Source of the DNA: Streptomyces sp. APSN-46.1
GTDB lineage: Bacteria > Actinomycetota > Actinomycetes > Streptomycetales > Streptomycetaceae
NCBI RefSeq assembly: GCF_022815725.1
Contig: NZ_JALGRF010000013.1
Coordinates: 121,508-185,507, forward strand
Reading direction: 5' to 3'
DNA: 64,000 nt
Both the position numbers and the translations under genes were made by a program. Below are positions 46,142-53,358 of the stretch, piece by piece. The notes under the pieces are model-generated. The model ran no database searches and had not been told where the DNA came from. It worked only from the letters and a program-made list of their open reading frames with translations. Position 1 is the first letter of the stretch. Each line of letters begins with the position of its first letter.

Positions 46142-46909
46142 ATGACCCTCTCTCTCGAAGTCTCCGAAGGCGTCGGCACCATCCGCCTGGACCGGCCGCC
46201 CATGAACGCCCTGGACATCGCCACCCAGGACCGGCTGCGCGAGCTCGCGGTGGAGGCCACCGACCGGGCCGACGTCCGCGCGGTCATCCTCTACGGCGGC
46301 GAGAAGGTGTTCGCGGCCGGCGCGGACATCAAGGAGATGCAGGTGATGGACCACGCGGCGATGGTCGCCCGGTCCCGAGGCCTGCAGGACGCCTTCACCG
46401 CCGTGGCGCGCATTCCCAAGCCGGTCGTCGCGGCCGTCACCGGCTACGCCCTGGGCGGCGGTTGCGAGCTCGCGCTCTGCGCCGATTACAGGATCGCCGC
46501 CGACAACGCCAAGCTCGGCCAGCCCGAGATCCTGCTCGGCCTGATCCCCGGCGCCGGCGGCACCCAGCGGCTGTCCCGGCTGATCGGCCCCTCCAAGGCC
46601 AAGGACCTGATCTTCACCGGCCGTATGGTCAAGGCCGACGAGGCGCTCAGCCTCGGGCTGGTGGACCGGATCGTGCCCGCCGCCGAGGTCTACGAGCAGG
46701 CGCACGCCTGGGCCGCCAAGCTGGCCCAGGGCCCGGCGCTGGCGCTGCGCGCCGCCAAGGAGTGCGTGGACGCCGGCCTGGAGGCCGACATCGACACCGG
46801 CCTGACCATCGAACGCAACTGGTTCGCGGGCCTGTTCGCCACCGAGGACCGCGAGCGCGGGATGCGCAGCTTCGTCGAAGAGGGCCCGGGCAAGGCCAAG
46901 TTTCTCTGA
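46142..46909 (+). CDS. Enoyl-CoA hydratase/isomerase family protein
   Basis: A 255-residue crotonase-fold enzyme, probably hydrating 2-enoyl-CoA in fatty-acid or related acyl-CoA degradation. The oxyanion-hole and active-site regions are FAAGADIKEM and ALGGGCELALCADYRIA, followed by LGQPEILLGLIPGAGGTQRL, which contains the catalytic-type Glu. Its length is typical. The ATG at 46142 lies 84 bp after the L,D-transpeptidase stop, behind that gene's terminator. The exact substrate cannot be assigned. Confidence 0.92.
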   Translation: MTLSLEVSEGVGTIRLDRPPMNALDIATQDRLRELAVEATDRADVRAVILYGGEKVFAAGADIKEMQVMDHAAMVARSRGLQDAFTAVARIPKPVVAAVTGYALGGGCELALCADYRIAADNAKLGQPEILLGLIPGAGGTQRLSRLIGPSKAKDLIFTGRMVKADEALSLGLVDRIVPAAEVYEQAHAWAAKLAQGPALALRAAKECVDAGLEADIDTGLTIERNWFAGLFATEDRERGMRSFVEEGPGKAKFL

Positions 46910-46965
46910 ACCGCGCCCTCTGACCCGGCCCCTGCCCCGTCCTCCCTGGGAGTGGATTAGCCAGG

Positions 46966-46984
46966 CCTTAAGGGAGACTTAAGG
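46966..46984 (+). promoter_or_regulatory. Palindrome over a ribosome site before a mini-ORF
   Basis: CCTTAAG-GGAGA-CTTAAGG is a perfect 7-bp stem. Its right arm runs into an AAGGAG followed by ATG GTG ATC CAC TCA CCG TGA (46989-47009), a possible six-residue leader. A terminator follows at 47084-47120, then the ATPase gene. Confidence 0.35.
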
Positions 46985-47083
46985 AGTCATGGTGATCCAC
47001 TCACCGTGATCGGCTTCGAGCGGTACGTCACTACAGGTCAGGATGCCCGATGGCCTCCTCGTTGCCGTACGCATATGCCACGA

Positions 47084-47120
47084 CGCCCTCCGGGAATGCC
47101 TGTTTTCCGGAGGGCGTTTT
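47084..47120 (+). terminator. Rho-independent terminator
   Basis: CGCCCTCCGG pairs with CCGGAGGGCG (10 bp, 13-nt loop) and is followed by TTTT. It lies 175 bp after echA and 48 bp before the ATPase gene, so it either ends echA transcription or attenuates the next gene. Confidence 0.85.
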
Positions 47121-47167
47121 CCCGCGGAACGGCCCGGAGGGGTGGGTCGGCCGTCCATGATGGGTGC

Positions 47168-47671
47168 ATGGCGGGCCTGGAGGGTGTGGAACAGCCGCGG
47201 CAGCGCAGCAGCGCTTCGGCCGGGCGGCTGACGGCGGCTCTTGAGGACGAACAGGGCCTCAAGGCGCTGGAGTTGTACGGGAATCCCGCCGAGGCGGAAG
47301 TGACGTTGCCGTCGATGCCCGAGTCCGCGAGCACGGCCCGCCGGCTCACCCAGTGCGTGGTGGTCCGGCTGTGGGGCCTCTCGCCCCAGATCGCCGAGCA
47401 CGCCGTCCTCTTGGTCTCCGAGCTCGTCGGCAACGCCGTACGGCATACGGGGGCCCGGTCCTTCGGGTTACGGATGCTGCGCCGGCGCGGCTGGATCCGC
47501 GTCGAGGTGCGCGACCCCTCGCGCGGGCTGCCCTGCCTGATGCCGGTCCACGAACTGGACACGACCGGCCGGGGGCTGTTCCTCGTGGACAAGCTCTCCG
47601 ACCGCTGGGGTGCGGACCTCCTGCCGCGCGGCAAGATCACCTGGTTCGAGATGCGGGTCGCGGACCGCTAG
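47168..47671 (+). CDS. RsbW-like HATPase (anti-sigma-factor type)
   Basis: A 167-residue single-domain GHKL ATPase of the HATPase_c_2 family, very numerous in streptomycetes and often acting as anti-sigma factor kinases. The N box is SELVGNAVRHTG, and the G box is TGRGLFLVDKLSDRWG. The N-terminal 40 residues are poorly conserved. No anti-anti-sigma gene is adjacent, so its partner is unknown. The ATG at 47168 has no strong ribosome site; a GTG seven codons downstream is an alternative. It is bounded by terminators on both sides. Confidence 0.85.
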   Translation: MAGLEGVEQPRQRSSASAGRLTAALEDEQGLKALELYGNPAEAEVTLPSMPESASTARRLTQCVVVRLWGLSPQIAEHAVLLVSELVGNAVRHTGARSFGLRMLRRRGWIRVEVRDPSRGLPCLMPVHELDTTGRGLFLVDKLSDRWGADLLPRGKITWFEMRVADR

Positions 47672-47684
47672 CCCTCGAACGCCA

Positions 47685-47723
47685 GAAACCCCCTGTCGCC
47701 GTGGTGGGCGCTGTGGGGGTTTC
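47685..47723 (+). terminator. Terminator after the HATPase gene
   Basis: GAAACCCCC (47685-47693) pairs with GGGGGTTTC (47715-47723), a perfect 9-bp stem ending in TTTC, 13 bp after the stop. Confidence 0.85.
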
Positions 47724-48048
47724 ATGGGTGCGCCGAGGATCGAAGGGGGTGTGATCCTCGGCGTGGAGACTTCGCTCGGGTCAACGGGAAGCCGTGGTTC
47801 CGACTATGGCAGACGAGGCCTCAAATGCCAAAAGTCTCAACTCGGACATAAGTGTGGATACCCTAAGAGTTTCCACCTAAATCCTAGGTGAGGTGGGCCA
47901 CTCGCCTCGTAATCGATGAATAAATATCGACCGCTGGGTGTAATTCGTTGATCGGATAGCGGACGCCCGGCAGTGTGGCTGCATCCGTCGAAGGTTCTAA
48001 ATTGGGTCAATCGTTATCTTTTGCGACATCACCCCCTTAAATGGGCAG
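47724..48048. promoter_or_regulatory. AT-richer control region with inverted repeats
   Basis: This stretch (part of a 377-bp gap) is visibly less GC-rich than its surroundings and has no gene. It holds a perfect 11-bp inverted repeat at 47731-47763 (CGCCGAGGATC...GATCCTCGGCG), a 6-bp one at 47874-47890 (CACCTA-AATCC-TAGGTG), and runs such as GATGAATAAATATCG. It probably contains the promoter and operators of the deacetylase/propeller unit. Confidence 0.5.
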
Positions 48049-48825
48049 GTGCTCTGTGACCCGGACCGACGATCCGCTCTCCGCGCCGGGGCGGCGGTCG
48101 CCGCCGGCGCCCTCACCTCGGCCTGCGGCACGGGCGGCCGTACCGCCCCCGCGCCCGCCGCCACCGCCCCCGCACCCGCCAAGGCGCCGGCCGCCGCCCC
48201 CGCCCCGCGCCGCTTCGCCGGGCAGCCCGTGGAGATCGGGCACGGTCCCCGCGACCGCCCCCGCGTCGCCCTCACCTTCCACGGCAACGGCGACCCCGCC
48301 ATCGCCAAGGCCGTCCTCGCCGAGGCCGAGAAGGGGGGCGCGCGCGTCACCGTCCTGGCCATCGGCGCCTGGCTCGACGACCACCCGGAGATGGCCCGCC
48401 GGATCCTGGACGGCGGCCACGAACTCGGCAACCACACCCAGCGCCACCTCGCCGTCAACACCATGCCCGAGGCGGAGGCCTACGCCGAGATCACCGGCTG
48501 CGCGCAGCGGCTCAAGCGGCTCACCGGCTCCATCGGCACCTGGTTCCGCCCCTCCCAGGCCCAGTACGCGACCCCGCTCGTGCGGACCCTCGCCCAGCGG
48601 GCCGGTTACCCGCACGTCCTCTCGTACGACGTGGACTCCCTCGACTTCACCTCGCCCGGCGCCGCGGCCGTCGTCCGCACCGTCACCGGGACGATCCGCA
48701 ACGGATCGGTGGTGAGCCTGCACTTCGGCTACGCGGACACGGTCGCCGCGATGCCGCCCCTCCTCGAAGAACTCGCGCGCCGCAAGCTGCGCGCGGTGAC
48801 CACCTCGGAGCTGCTGACTTCATGA
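48049..48825 (+). CDS. NodB-like polysaccharide deacetylase lipoprotein with altered motif 1
   Basis: A 258-residue exported protein. The N-terminus MLCDPDRRSALRAGAAVAAG followed by ALTSAC looks like a twin-arginine leader with a lipobox-like end (Cys26). The NodB fold is present: VALTFHGNGDPAIAKAVLAEA where motif 1 (normally TFDDG) stands, motif 2 metal ligands in LGNHTQRHLAV, and WFRPSQAQYATP at motif 3. The catalytic Asp pair of motif 1 is missing (His-Gly-Asn instead), so classic deacetylase activity is doubtful. The start is the GTG at 48049; the ribosome site is weak. It overlaps the next gene by ATGA. Confidence 0.85.
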   Translation: MLCDPDRRSALRAGAAVAAGALTSACGTGGRTAPAPAATAPAPAKAPAAAPAPRRFAGQPVEIGHGPRDRPRVALTFHGNGDPAIAKAVLAEAEKGGARVTVLAIGAWLDDHPEMARRILDGGHELGNHTQRHLAVNTMPEAEAYAEITGCAQRLKRLTGSIGTWFRPSQAQYATPLVRTLAQRAGYPHVLSYDVDSLDFTSPGAAAVVRTVTGTIRNGSVVSLHFGYADTVAAMPPLLEELARRKLRAVTTSELLTS

Positions 48826-50009
48826 CGACCAACCGCCTTCCCCGGAAGGCCACCGCGCTGCTCGCCGGACTGGTCCTCGCCGCCCTGGCCGGCTGTGGAG
48901 CCGGCGACAAGGACATGACCGAGGCGCTCGGCTCCAAGGGCCCGGCCGAGCCGGCCAAGGCGATCCCGGCCGTGCCGCCCGGCCTGGCGGGGATGCCGCC
49001 CCTCCTCGACCCCCACGACGTCTACGCGGCCGACCGCCCGAACAAACTCTCCCCGGTGGTCAAGGACTTCCCCTCCCGCGTGTACGTGCCGAACACCACC
49101 TCCAACACGGTGTCCGTCATCGACCCGGCGACGTACGAGGTCATCGACACGATCCCGGTCGGCGTCCAGCCCCAGCACGTGGTCCCGTCCTGGGACATGA
49201 AGACCCTGTGGGTCAACAACAACCGCGGCCACACGCTCACCCCGATCGACCCGGCCACCGGCGAGGCCGGCGAGCCGGTGGAGGTGCACGACCCGTACAA
49301 CCTGTACTTCACGCCGAACGGCAAGTACGCCGTCGTGATGGCCTCCATGGACCGCGAGCTGGTCTTCCGCGATCCGCACACCATGGACCGGGTGAAGACC
49401 GTTCCGGTGACCTGCCTCGGCGTCAATCACGCGGACTTCTCCGCCGACGGCCGTTACTTCATCGTGAGCTGCGAGTTCTCCGGCGAACTGCTCAAGGTCG
49501 ACACCGAGCGGATGGAGGTCGTCGGCCAGCAGAAACTGCCGTTCGAGGGCGCGATGCCGCAGGACGTCAAGATCTCCCCGGACGGGAAGACATTCTACGT
49601 CGCGGACATGATGGCGCACGGCATGTGGGTGTTCAGCGGCGAGAAGTTCGACATCCCGAAGCTGCTGCCCACCGGCAAGGGCTGCCACGGCCTGTACATC
49701 AGCCGCGACTCGAAGGAGATGTACGTGTCCAACCGCGGCGAGGGCACCATCTCGGTCTTCGACTTCAAGGCGAAGGACCTCACCAAGAAGTGGGAACTCC
49801 CGGGCGGAGGCAGCCCCGACATGGGCGGGGTCTCCGCCGACGGCAAGGTGCTGTGGCTGTCCGGCCGCTACAACTCCGAGGTCTACGCGATCGACACGCG
49901 TTCCGGTCAGCAACTGGCCCGGATCCCGGTGGGCGGCGGCCCCCACGGGCTCGCCGTCTACCCGCAGCCCGGCCGCTACTCGCTGGGGCACACCGGCATC
50001 TTCCGGTAA
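48822..50009 (+). CDS. YVTN-type beta-propeller lipoprotein
   Basis: A 395-residue lipoprotein: ALLAGLVLAALAGC gives a lipidated Cys at about residue 25. The mature protein is a seven-bladed YVTN/NHL-type propeller from about residue 85, with repeats such as RVYVPNTTSNTVSVIDPATY, MKTLWVNNNRGHTLTPIDPAT and EMYVSNRGEGTISVFD. No catalytic motif is visible; these folds usually bind ligands or partners. The ATG at 48822 overlaps the deacetylase-like stop (ATGA). The two are thus coupled, and the propeller may present or recognise the substrate of its partner. Confidence 0.88.
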   Translation: MTTNRLPRKATALLAGLVLAALAGCGAGDKDMTEALGSKGPAEPAKAIPAVPPGLAGMPPLLDPHDVYAADRPNKLSPVVKDFPSRVYVPNTTSNTVSVIDPATYEVIDTIPVGVQPQHVVPSWDMKTLWVNNNRGHTLTPIDPATGEAGEPVEVHDPYNLYFTPNGKYAVVMASMDRELVFRDPHTMDRVKTVPVTCLGVNHADFSADGRYFIVSCEFSGELLKVDTERMEVVGQQKLPFEGAMPQDVKISPDGKTFYVADMMAHGMWVFSGEKFDIPKLLPTGKGCHGLYISRDSKEMYVSNRGEGTISVFDFKAKDLTKKWELPGGGSPDMGGVSADGKVLWLSGRYNSEVYAIDTRSGQQLARIPVGGGPHGLAVYPQPGRYSLGHTGIFR

Positions 50010-50095
50010 GGCGGAGTGCCCCGGGAGCTCGCACAGCTCCCGGGACACCGTCATGGACTCGCCCGCCTGTCGCCCTGTCGCCTGCCGGCTACCGC

Positions 50096-51349
50096 CTACC
50101 AGGCGACCGGGAGCCGTTCCGGCAGCCGCTTGATGAAGCCCGTGCGCCAGACGAGATTCTCCGCCGGCACCGCCAGCCGCAGCTCCGGCAGCCGCTCCAC
50201 CAGCACCTCCAGCGCGATCTCGGCATGCGCCCGCCCCAGCGCGGAGGCCGGGCAGAAGTGCCGGCCGGCGCCGAAGGCCAGGTTGGCGTTCGGGCTCTCC
50301 CGCTCCAGGTCCAGCTCGTCCGGGTTCTCGAAGGCCTCCGGGTCGTAGTTGGCCCCCTCCAGGAGTACGAGGACCAGCTCGCCCTCCTTCACCAGCACGT
50401 CGCCGACCTGGACGTCCGCCAGGGCGATCCGCGGCAGGCCGTCACCGACGGACAGGTTCCACCGCAGCAGCTCGTCCACGGCCCTGCCCATGCGCTCGGG
50501 ATGCTCGCGCAGGTACCCGATCAGCTCCGGCTTCTGGAGCAGCGCGAGGACCGCGAGCACCAGGAACGCGGACGTGGACACCGCGCCCGCCCCGAAGAGC
50601 GAGACGGCGACGGTCGCGAACATCTCGTCCGTCAGGTGCGCCGAGTCGGGGTCGGCCTCCTTCAGCCCGGCGAACCGTCCGAGGAGCCCCGTACGCTCCT
50701 CGGCGGGCAGCGCGAGCTGCGCGTTCAGCTGGTCGGCGAAGTAGCCGACGTCCTTGTACCAGTTGAGCGCCGAGTCGGGGAACGGCTCGCGAGCGGTCAT
50801 GAACGCGACGTCCAGCCCCGACATCAGGCGGCGCCAGTCATCGAACGGCACCCCCAGCACCTGGCAGTGCAGGGCCGCCGAGAAGGGGTCGGCGAACCCC
50901 GCCCGGAGGTCTGCGGGGCCGCCTTCGGCGACGATCCCGTCGATGAGCTCGCCGGCTGTGGCGCGCAGCCAGTCCTGAAGGCCGCCCTGGCGCGGATTGA
51001 GCGCCTTCATCACCGCGTTGCGCAGGCCGGCGCTGTTGATGTTGCCCATGTTGTTGACGACCTCGGGCGGGATCGTCAGCGCGTACTGCCGCGGGACACC
51101 GGCGTTCGCCGTGTCCTTGAGGCTGAAACGCTCGTCCTCCAGGACCTGCTTGGCCAGCGCGTAGCTGCTCACCAGCCAGGCCGGGTCCCCGGTCAGGGTG
51201 CGGACCTTCGCGACCGGTGCCTTCTCGCGCAGCCAGGCGCACTCCTCCGGGAGGACGTCACCGCGCCGCGAGAGCGGGAAGTCGAGGAGTGCGTCACCGG
51301 TTCCCCCGGGCCCTTCGGCCTCCCGTTCCTCAAGCTGCTCGACGCTCAT
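50096..51349 (-). CDS. Cytochrome P450, CYP121-like, partner of a cyclodipeptide synthase
   Basis: A 417-residue P450. From memory it aligns along its length with Mycobacterium tuberculosis CYP121, which couples the two tyrosines of cyclo(Tyr-Tyr) into mycocyclosin. Shared stretches include PEVVNNMGNI (N100, matching CYP121 Asn85), PADLR, ALHCQVLG, ELVLVLLEGAN, SALGR and LVWRT near the C-terminus. The haem Cys is C366 in FGAGRHFCPASALG. The I-helix reads FGAGAVSTSAFL without the usual acidic residue, as in CYP121. CYP121 Gln385-Arg386 is replaced by Ile406-Lys407. The ATG at 51347-51349 follows AAAGGA and lies inside the end of the CDPS gene. Confidence 0.93.
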   Translation of the reverse strand: MSVEQLEEREAEGPGGTGDALLDFPLSRRGDVLPEECAWLREKAPVAKVRTLTGDPAWLVSSYALAKQVLEDERFSLKDTANAGVPRQYALTIPPEVVNNMGNINSAGLRNAVMKALNPRQGGLQDWLRATAGELIDGIVAEGGPADLRAGFADPFSAALHCQVLGVPFDDWRRLMSGLDVAFMTAREPFPDSALNWYKDVGYFADQLNAQLALPAEERTGLLGRFAGLKEADPDSAHLTDEMFATVAVSLFGAGAVSTSAFLVLAVLALLQKPELIGYLREHPERMGRAVDELLRWNLSVGDGLPRIALADVQVGDVLVKEGELVLVLLEGANYDPEAFENPDELDLERESPNANLAFGAGRHFCPASALGRAHAEIALEVLVERLPELRLAVPAENLVWRTGFIKRLPERLPVAW

Positions 51350-52112
51350 CGACGTTCCTTTCGGCTGGTGCGTGGTCCGTGTCCGTGTCCGTGGCCGGCG
51401 ACGCGGGCCGCGCGGCCCCGGCGGTGCCGGGCCGCACGACGGCGTACGCCTGGTTGCGGGTCGCGCGCAGGCCCCCGCCGCGCGCGAAGAGGACATCCGT
51501 CAGCGGCATCTTGACGTGGTACGCCGCCACGGAGGACGGCACGTCGAGAATGCTCGGGGTGTCCACGAAGAAGGGCAGCTCGGCTGCCATGTAATCGAAA
51601 CAGACCTGCAACTGTTCGTCCGTGATGGATCCACCTTCCGGCAACTTTGAACCCACGAAGTGAAGGGCCATTTCCTCGCAGCCCTTGCGGAATTCATCAT
51701 CTGTTTCCAGAAAGTGCAGTACGCGCCTGTGCAGGAGCTGATAAACGGGGTTCGACTGGAACTCCGAAAGTGCCCTCACGCGGATCTCGGCCCGTGGCGG
51801 TCCTGATTCCTCCACGCCCTTGAGAATCCGTCGCCGGACCGCCTTGATCTCCTTCGTCGCGCGCTTCTCCGCATGCTCCGGCGTGTAGCCGAACGCGGCG
51901 AACATCCGGTCGACGTGGAGGTCTGCGTAGACGAAGTCGACCTGCGCGAAGCGGGCGGTGGCCCACTGGGCGAGACCGGTGATGCGCTCGGAACTGAAGT
52001 AGCTGTTTCCAGGACTCACTCCGATGAGCACATGGTCGCCGTCTTCCCAGATATGGCGGCAAGTGCGTGTGAAGGGCAGAACTTCGAATGATGCGTCGGC
52101 TGTGATCGTCAC
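51330..52112 (-). CDS. Cyclodipeptide synthase, NYH subfamily
   Basis: A 260-residue CDPS, which makes a cyclic dipeptide from two aminoacyl-tRNAs through a covalent aminoacyl-serine. The catalytic Ser33 lies in HVLIGVSPGNSYFS. Asn36, Tyr174 and Glu178 (DYMAAELPFF), and Tyr198-His199 (AAYHVKMPL) match AlbC Asn40, Tyr178, Glu182, Tyr202 and His203 at a constant offset of four, so it is NYH type. ALSEFQSNPVYQLLH and RGGGLRATRNQAYAVV are also typical. From memory it resembles Rv2275, the cyclo(Tyr-Tyr) synthase that partners CYP121. The GTG at 52110-52112 is the start. Base composition is less GC-rich than its neighbours. It overlaps the P450 gene by 20 bp. Confidence 0.94.
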   Translation of the reverse strand: MTITADASFEVLPFTRTCRHIWEDGDHVLIGVSPGNSYFSSERITGLAQWATARFAQVDFVYADLHVDRMFAAFGYTPEHAEKRATKEIKAVRRRILKGVEESGPPRAEIRVRALSEFQSNPVYQLLHRRVLHFLETDDEFRKGCEEMALHFVGSKLPEGGSITDEQLQVCFDYMAAELPFFVDTPSILDVPSSVAAYHVKMPLTDVLFARGGGLRATRNQAYAVVRPGTAGAARPASPATDTDTDHAPAERNVDERRAA

Positions 52113-52243
52113 CTGTGTGATCGCCCTTGTTGCCGCATGTCCCTGGGAGCCCTGCGCTCCCGGTGTGGCGGCAATGTCGCTACGTTATGCCGTGGCCCCG
52201 GAGCGTGACAAGCCCAGGTCTGATTTGTTGGCTGGAATTGCCG

Positions 52244-52260
52244 CTTCCGCATTGCGGAAG
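52244..52260. promoter_or_regulatory. Inverted repeat between the CDPS gene and cabC
   Basis: CTTCCGC-ATT-GCGGAAG is a perfect 7-bp dyad followed by the AT-rich GGTAATTGAATTTATATCTG. It sits in the 254-bp divergent gap (52113-52366), 131 bp before the CDPS start and 106 bp before cabC. It may be an operator for either. Confidence 0.4.
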
Positions 52261-52366
52261 GGTAATTGAATTTATATCTGCCGGCCGAACGGGACCCGAG
52301 GAACGGCCCGGCGCCCGGTGCCGCTACCCTGGGCCGGTCAACAAGCACCAAGAAGGGGTGGACCCA

Positions 52367-52579
52367 GTGGCGGACATCGAGAACGCGCGGGCGACGTTCG
52401 GCAAGTTCGACGTGAACGGTGACGGCTTCGTCACGGCCGACGAGTTCCGTGGGGCCATGGCGGAGATGGGCGACCCGTTCGTCACCGGCCCGGTCGCGGA
52501 CGCCGTCATCGCCTCCAAGGACGCGAACGGCGACGGCCTGCTGAGCTTCGACGAGTTCTGGGCCTCCCTCAACAAGTAA
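52367..52579 (+). CDS. cabC: EF-hand calcium-binding protein (CabC-like)
   Basis: A 70-residue cytoplasmic protein with two canonical EF-hands: DVNGDGFVTADE and DANGDGLLSFDE, each with all calcium-ligating positions filled. Length, domain layout and neighbourhood match what I recall of S. coelicolor CabC, a calcium buffer or switch implicated in germination and aerial growth. The GTG at 52367 follows AAGGGG, 8 bp upstream. It stands alone, divergent from the CDPS gene and convergent with the PadR gene. Confidence 0.9.
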   Translation: MADIENARATFGKFDVNGDGFVTADEFRGAMAEMGDPFVTGPVADAVIASKDANGDGLLSFDEFWASLNK

Positions 52580-52645
52580 GCCCCGCGCCTCCCCCCGCCT
52601 GCCCCCACTGCCGGGGCGGGCCGGGGGCGCCTGGCCCGGCGGGCC

Positions 52646-53254
52646 TCAGGCCGCGCCGTCGGGCCCGGCCGCCGGGCGGGCGGAGTCCTCGTCCCCGGGG
52701 ATATCCCCGGCGCTACCCCCGGCGATGTCCTCGACCTCGTCGAGGGCCTCTTCCAGCCAGGTGAGCCAGAAGGTCTCCAGGGCGATGCCGCCGCGCAGCA
52801 CCAGCCGGTGCAGCCGGTCCTCGGCGGACTCCCGGCCCGGCGGGAAGTCCTTCGCCTCGATGGCCTCGTACGTCTCCAACTGCCGCCGGTGCAGCCCCAG
52901 GTGCCGCCGCAGCTCCGCGCCCAGCCCCTGCGGCCCCACCACGGCGGCCGCCCGGATCCGCAGCAGCAGCGGATCCCGGACGGCCTTGGGGTCCTGGCGC
53001 TCGCCGACCCACCGGGCGAGTTCCGCGCTGCCCGCGGGCAGTACCTCGTACTCCTTCTTCTGCCCCCGCACGGGCACCTCGCTGGGCAGCGCCCGGATCA
53101 GCCCGGCCTCCTCCAGCCGGCCGAGCTCGCGGTAGATCTGCTGGTGCGTCGCGGACCAGAAGTACCCGATCGACTTGTCGAACCGCCGGGTCAGCTCCAG
53201 CCCGGACGAGGGCTTTTCGAGCAGGGCGGTGAGGATGGCGTGCGGGAGCGACAT
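52646..53254 (-). CDS. PadR-family transcriptional regulator
   Basis: A 202-residue regulator. The N-terminal PadR winged helix reads AILTALLEKPSSGLELTRRF, SATHQQIYRELGRLEEAGLI and KKEYEVLPAGSAELARWV. The C-terminal Vir-like dimerisation helices cover about 90-185, and the tail is acidic and Gly/Ala-rich. PadR proteins usually repress a nearby operon in response to small molecules. Possible targets are the cbi operon upstream or cabC; the sequence does not decide. The ATG at 53252-53254 is the start. Confidence 0.9.
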   Translation of the reverse strand: MSLPHAILTALLEKPSSGLELTRRFDKSIGYFWSATHQQIYRELGRLEEAGLIRALPSEVPVRGQKKEYEVLPAGSAELARWVGERQDPKAVRDPLLLRIRAAAVVGPQGLGAELRRHLGLHRRQLETYEAIEAKDFPPGRESAEDRLHRLVLRGGIALETFWLTWLEEALDEVEDIAGGSAGDIPGDEDSARPAAGPDGAA

Positions 53255-53358
53255 GCGGCCATCTTAGGTTTTGCGGGAGTTCGGGAGTTCGCGGAGACCG
53301 GGCACGGCGATCCCGCCCGCCCGGGCCTCCGTACGACCTTGTCCGCGCGACCCCAGGC

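Noticed and set aside
47043..47231. Small ORF between echA and the HATPase gene, or HATPase start at 47006
   Set aside because: Both read through a strong terminator hairpin; the downstream ATG at 47168 gives a normal-length HATPase.
50096..52112. Larger secondary-metabolite cluster around the CDPS
   Set aside because: Neighbours on both sides (beta-propeller lipoprotein, cabC, PadR, cbi genes) show no tailoring, resistance or export functions for a cyclodipeptide.
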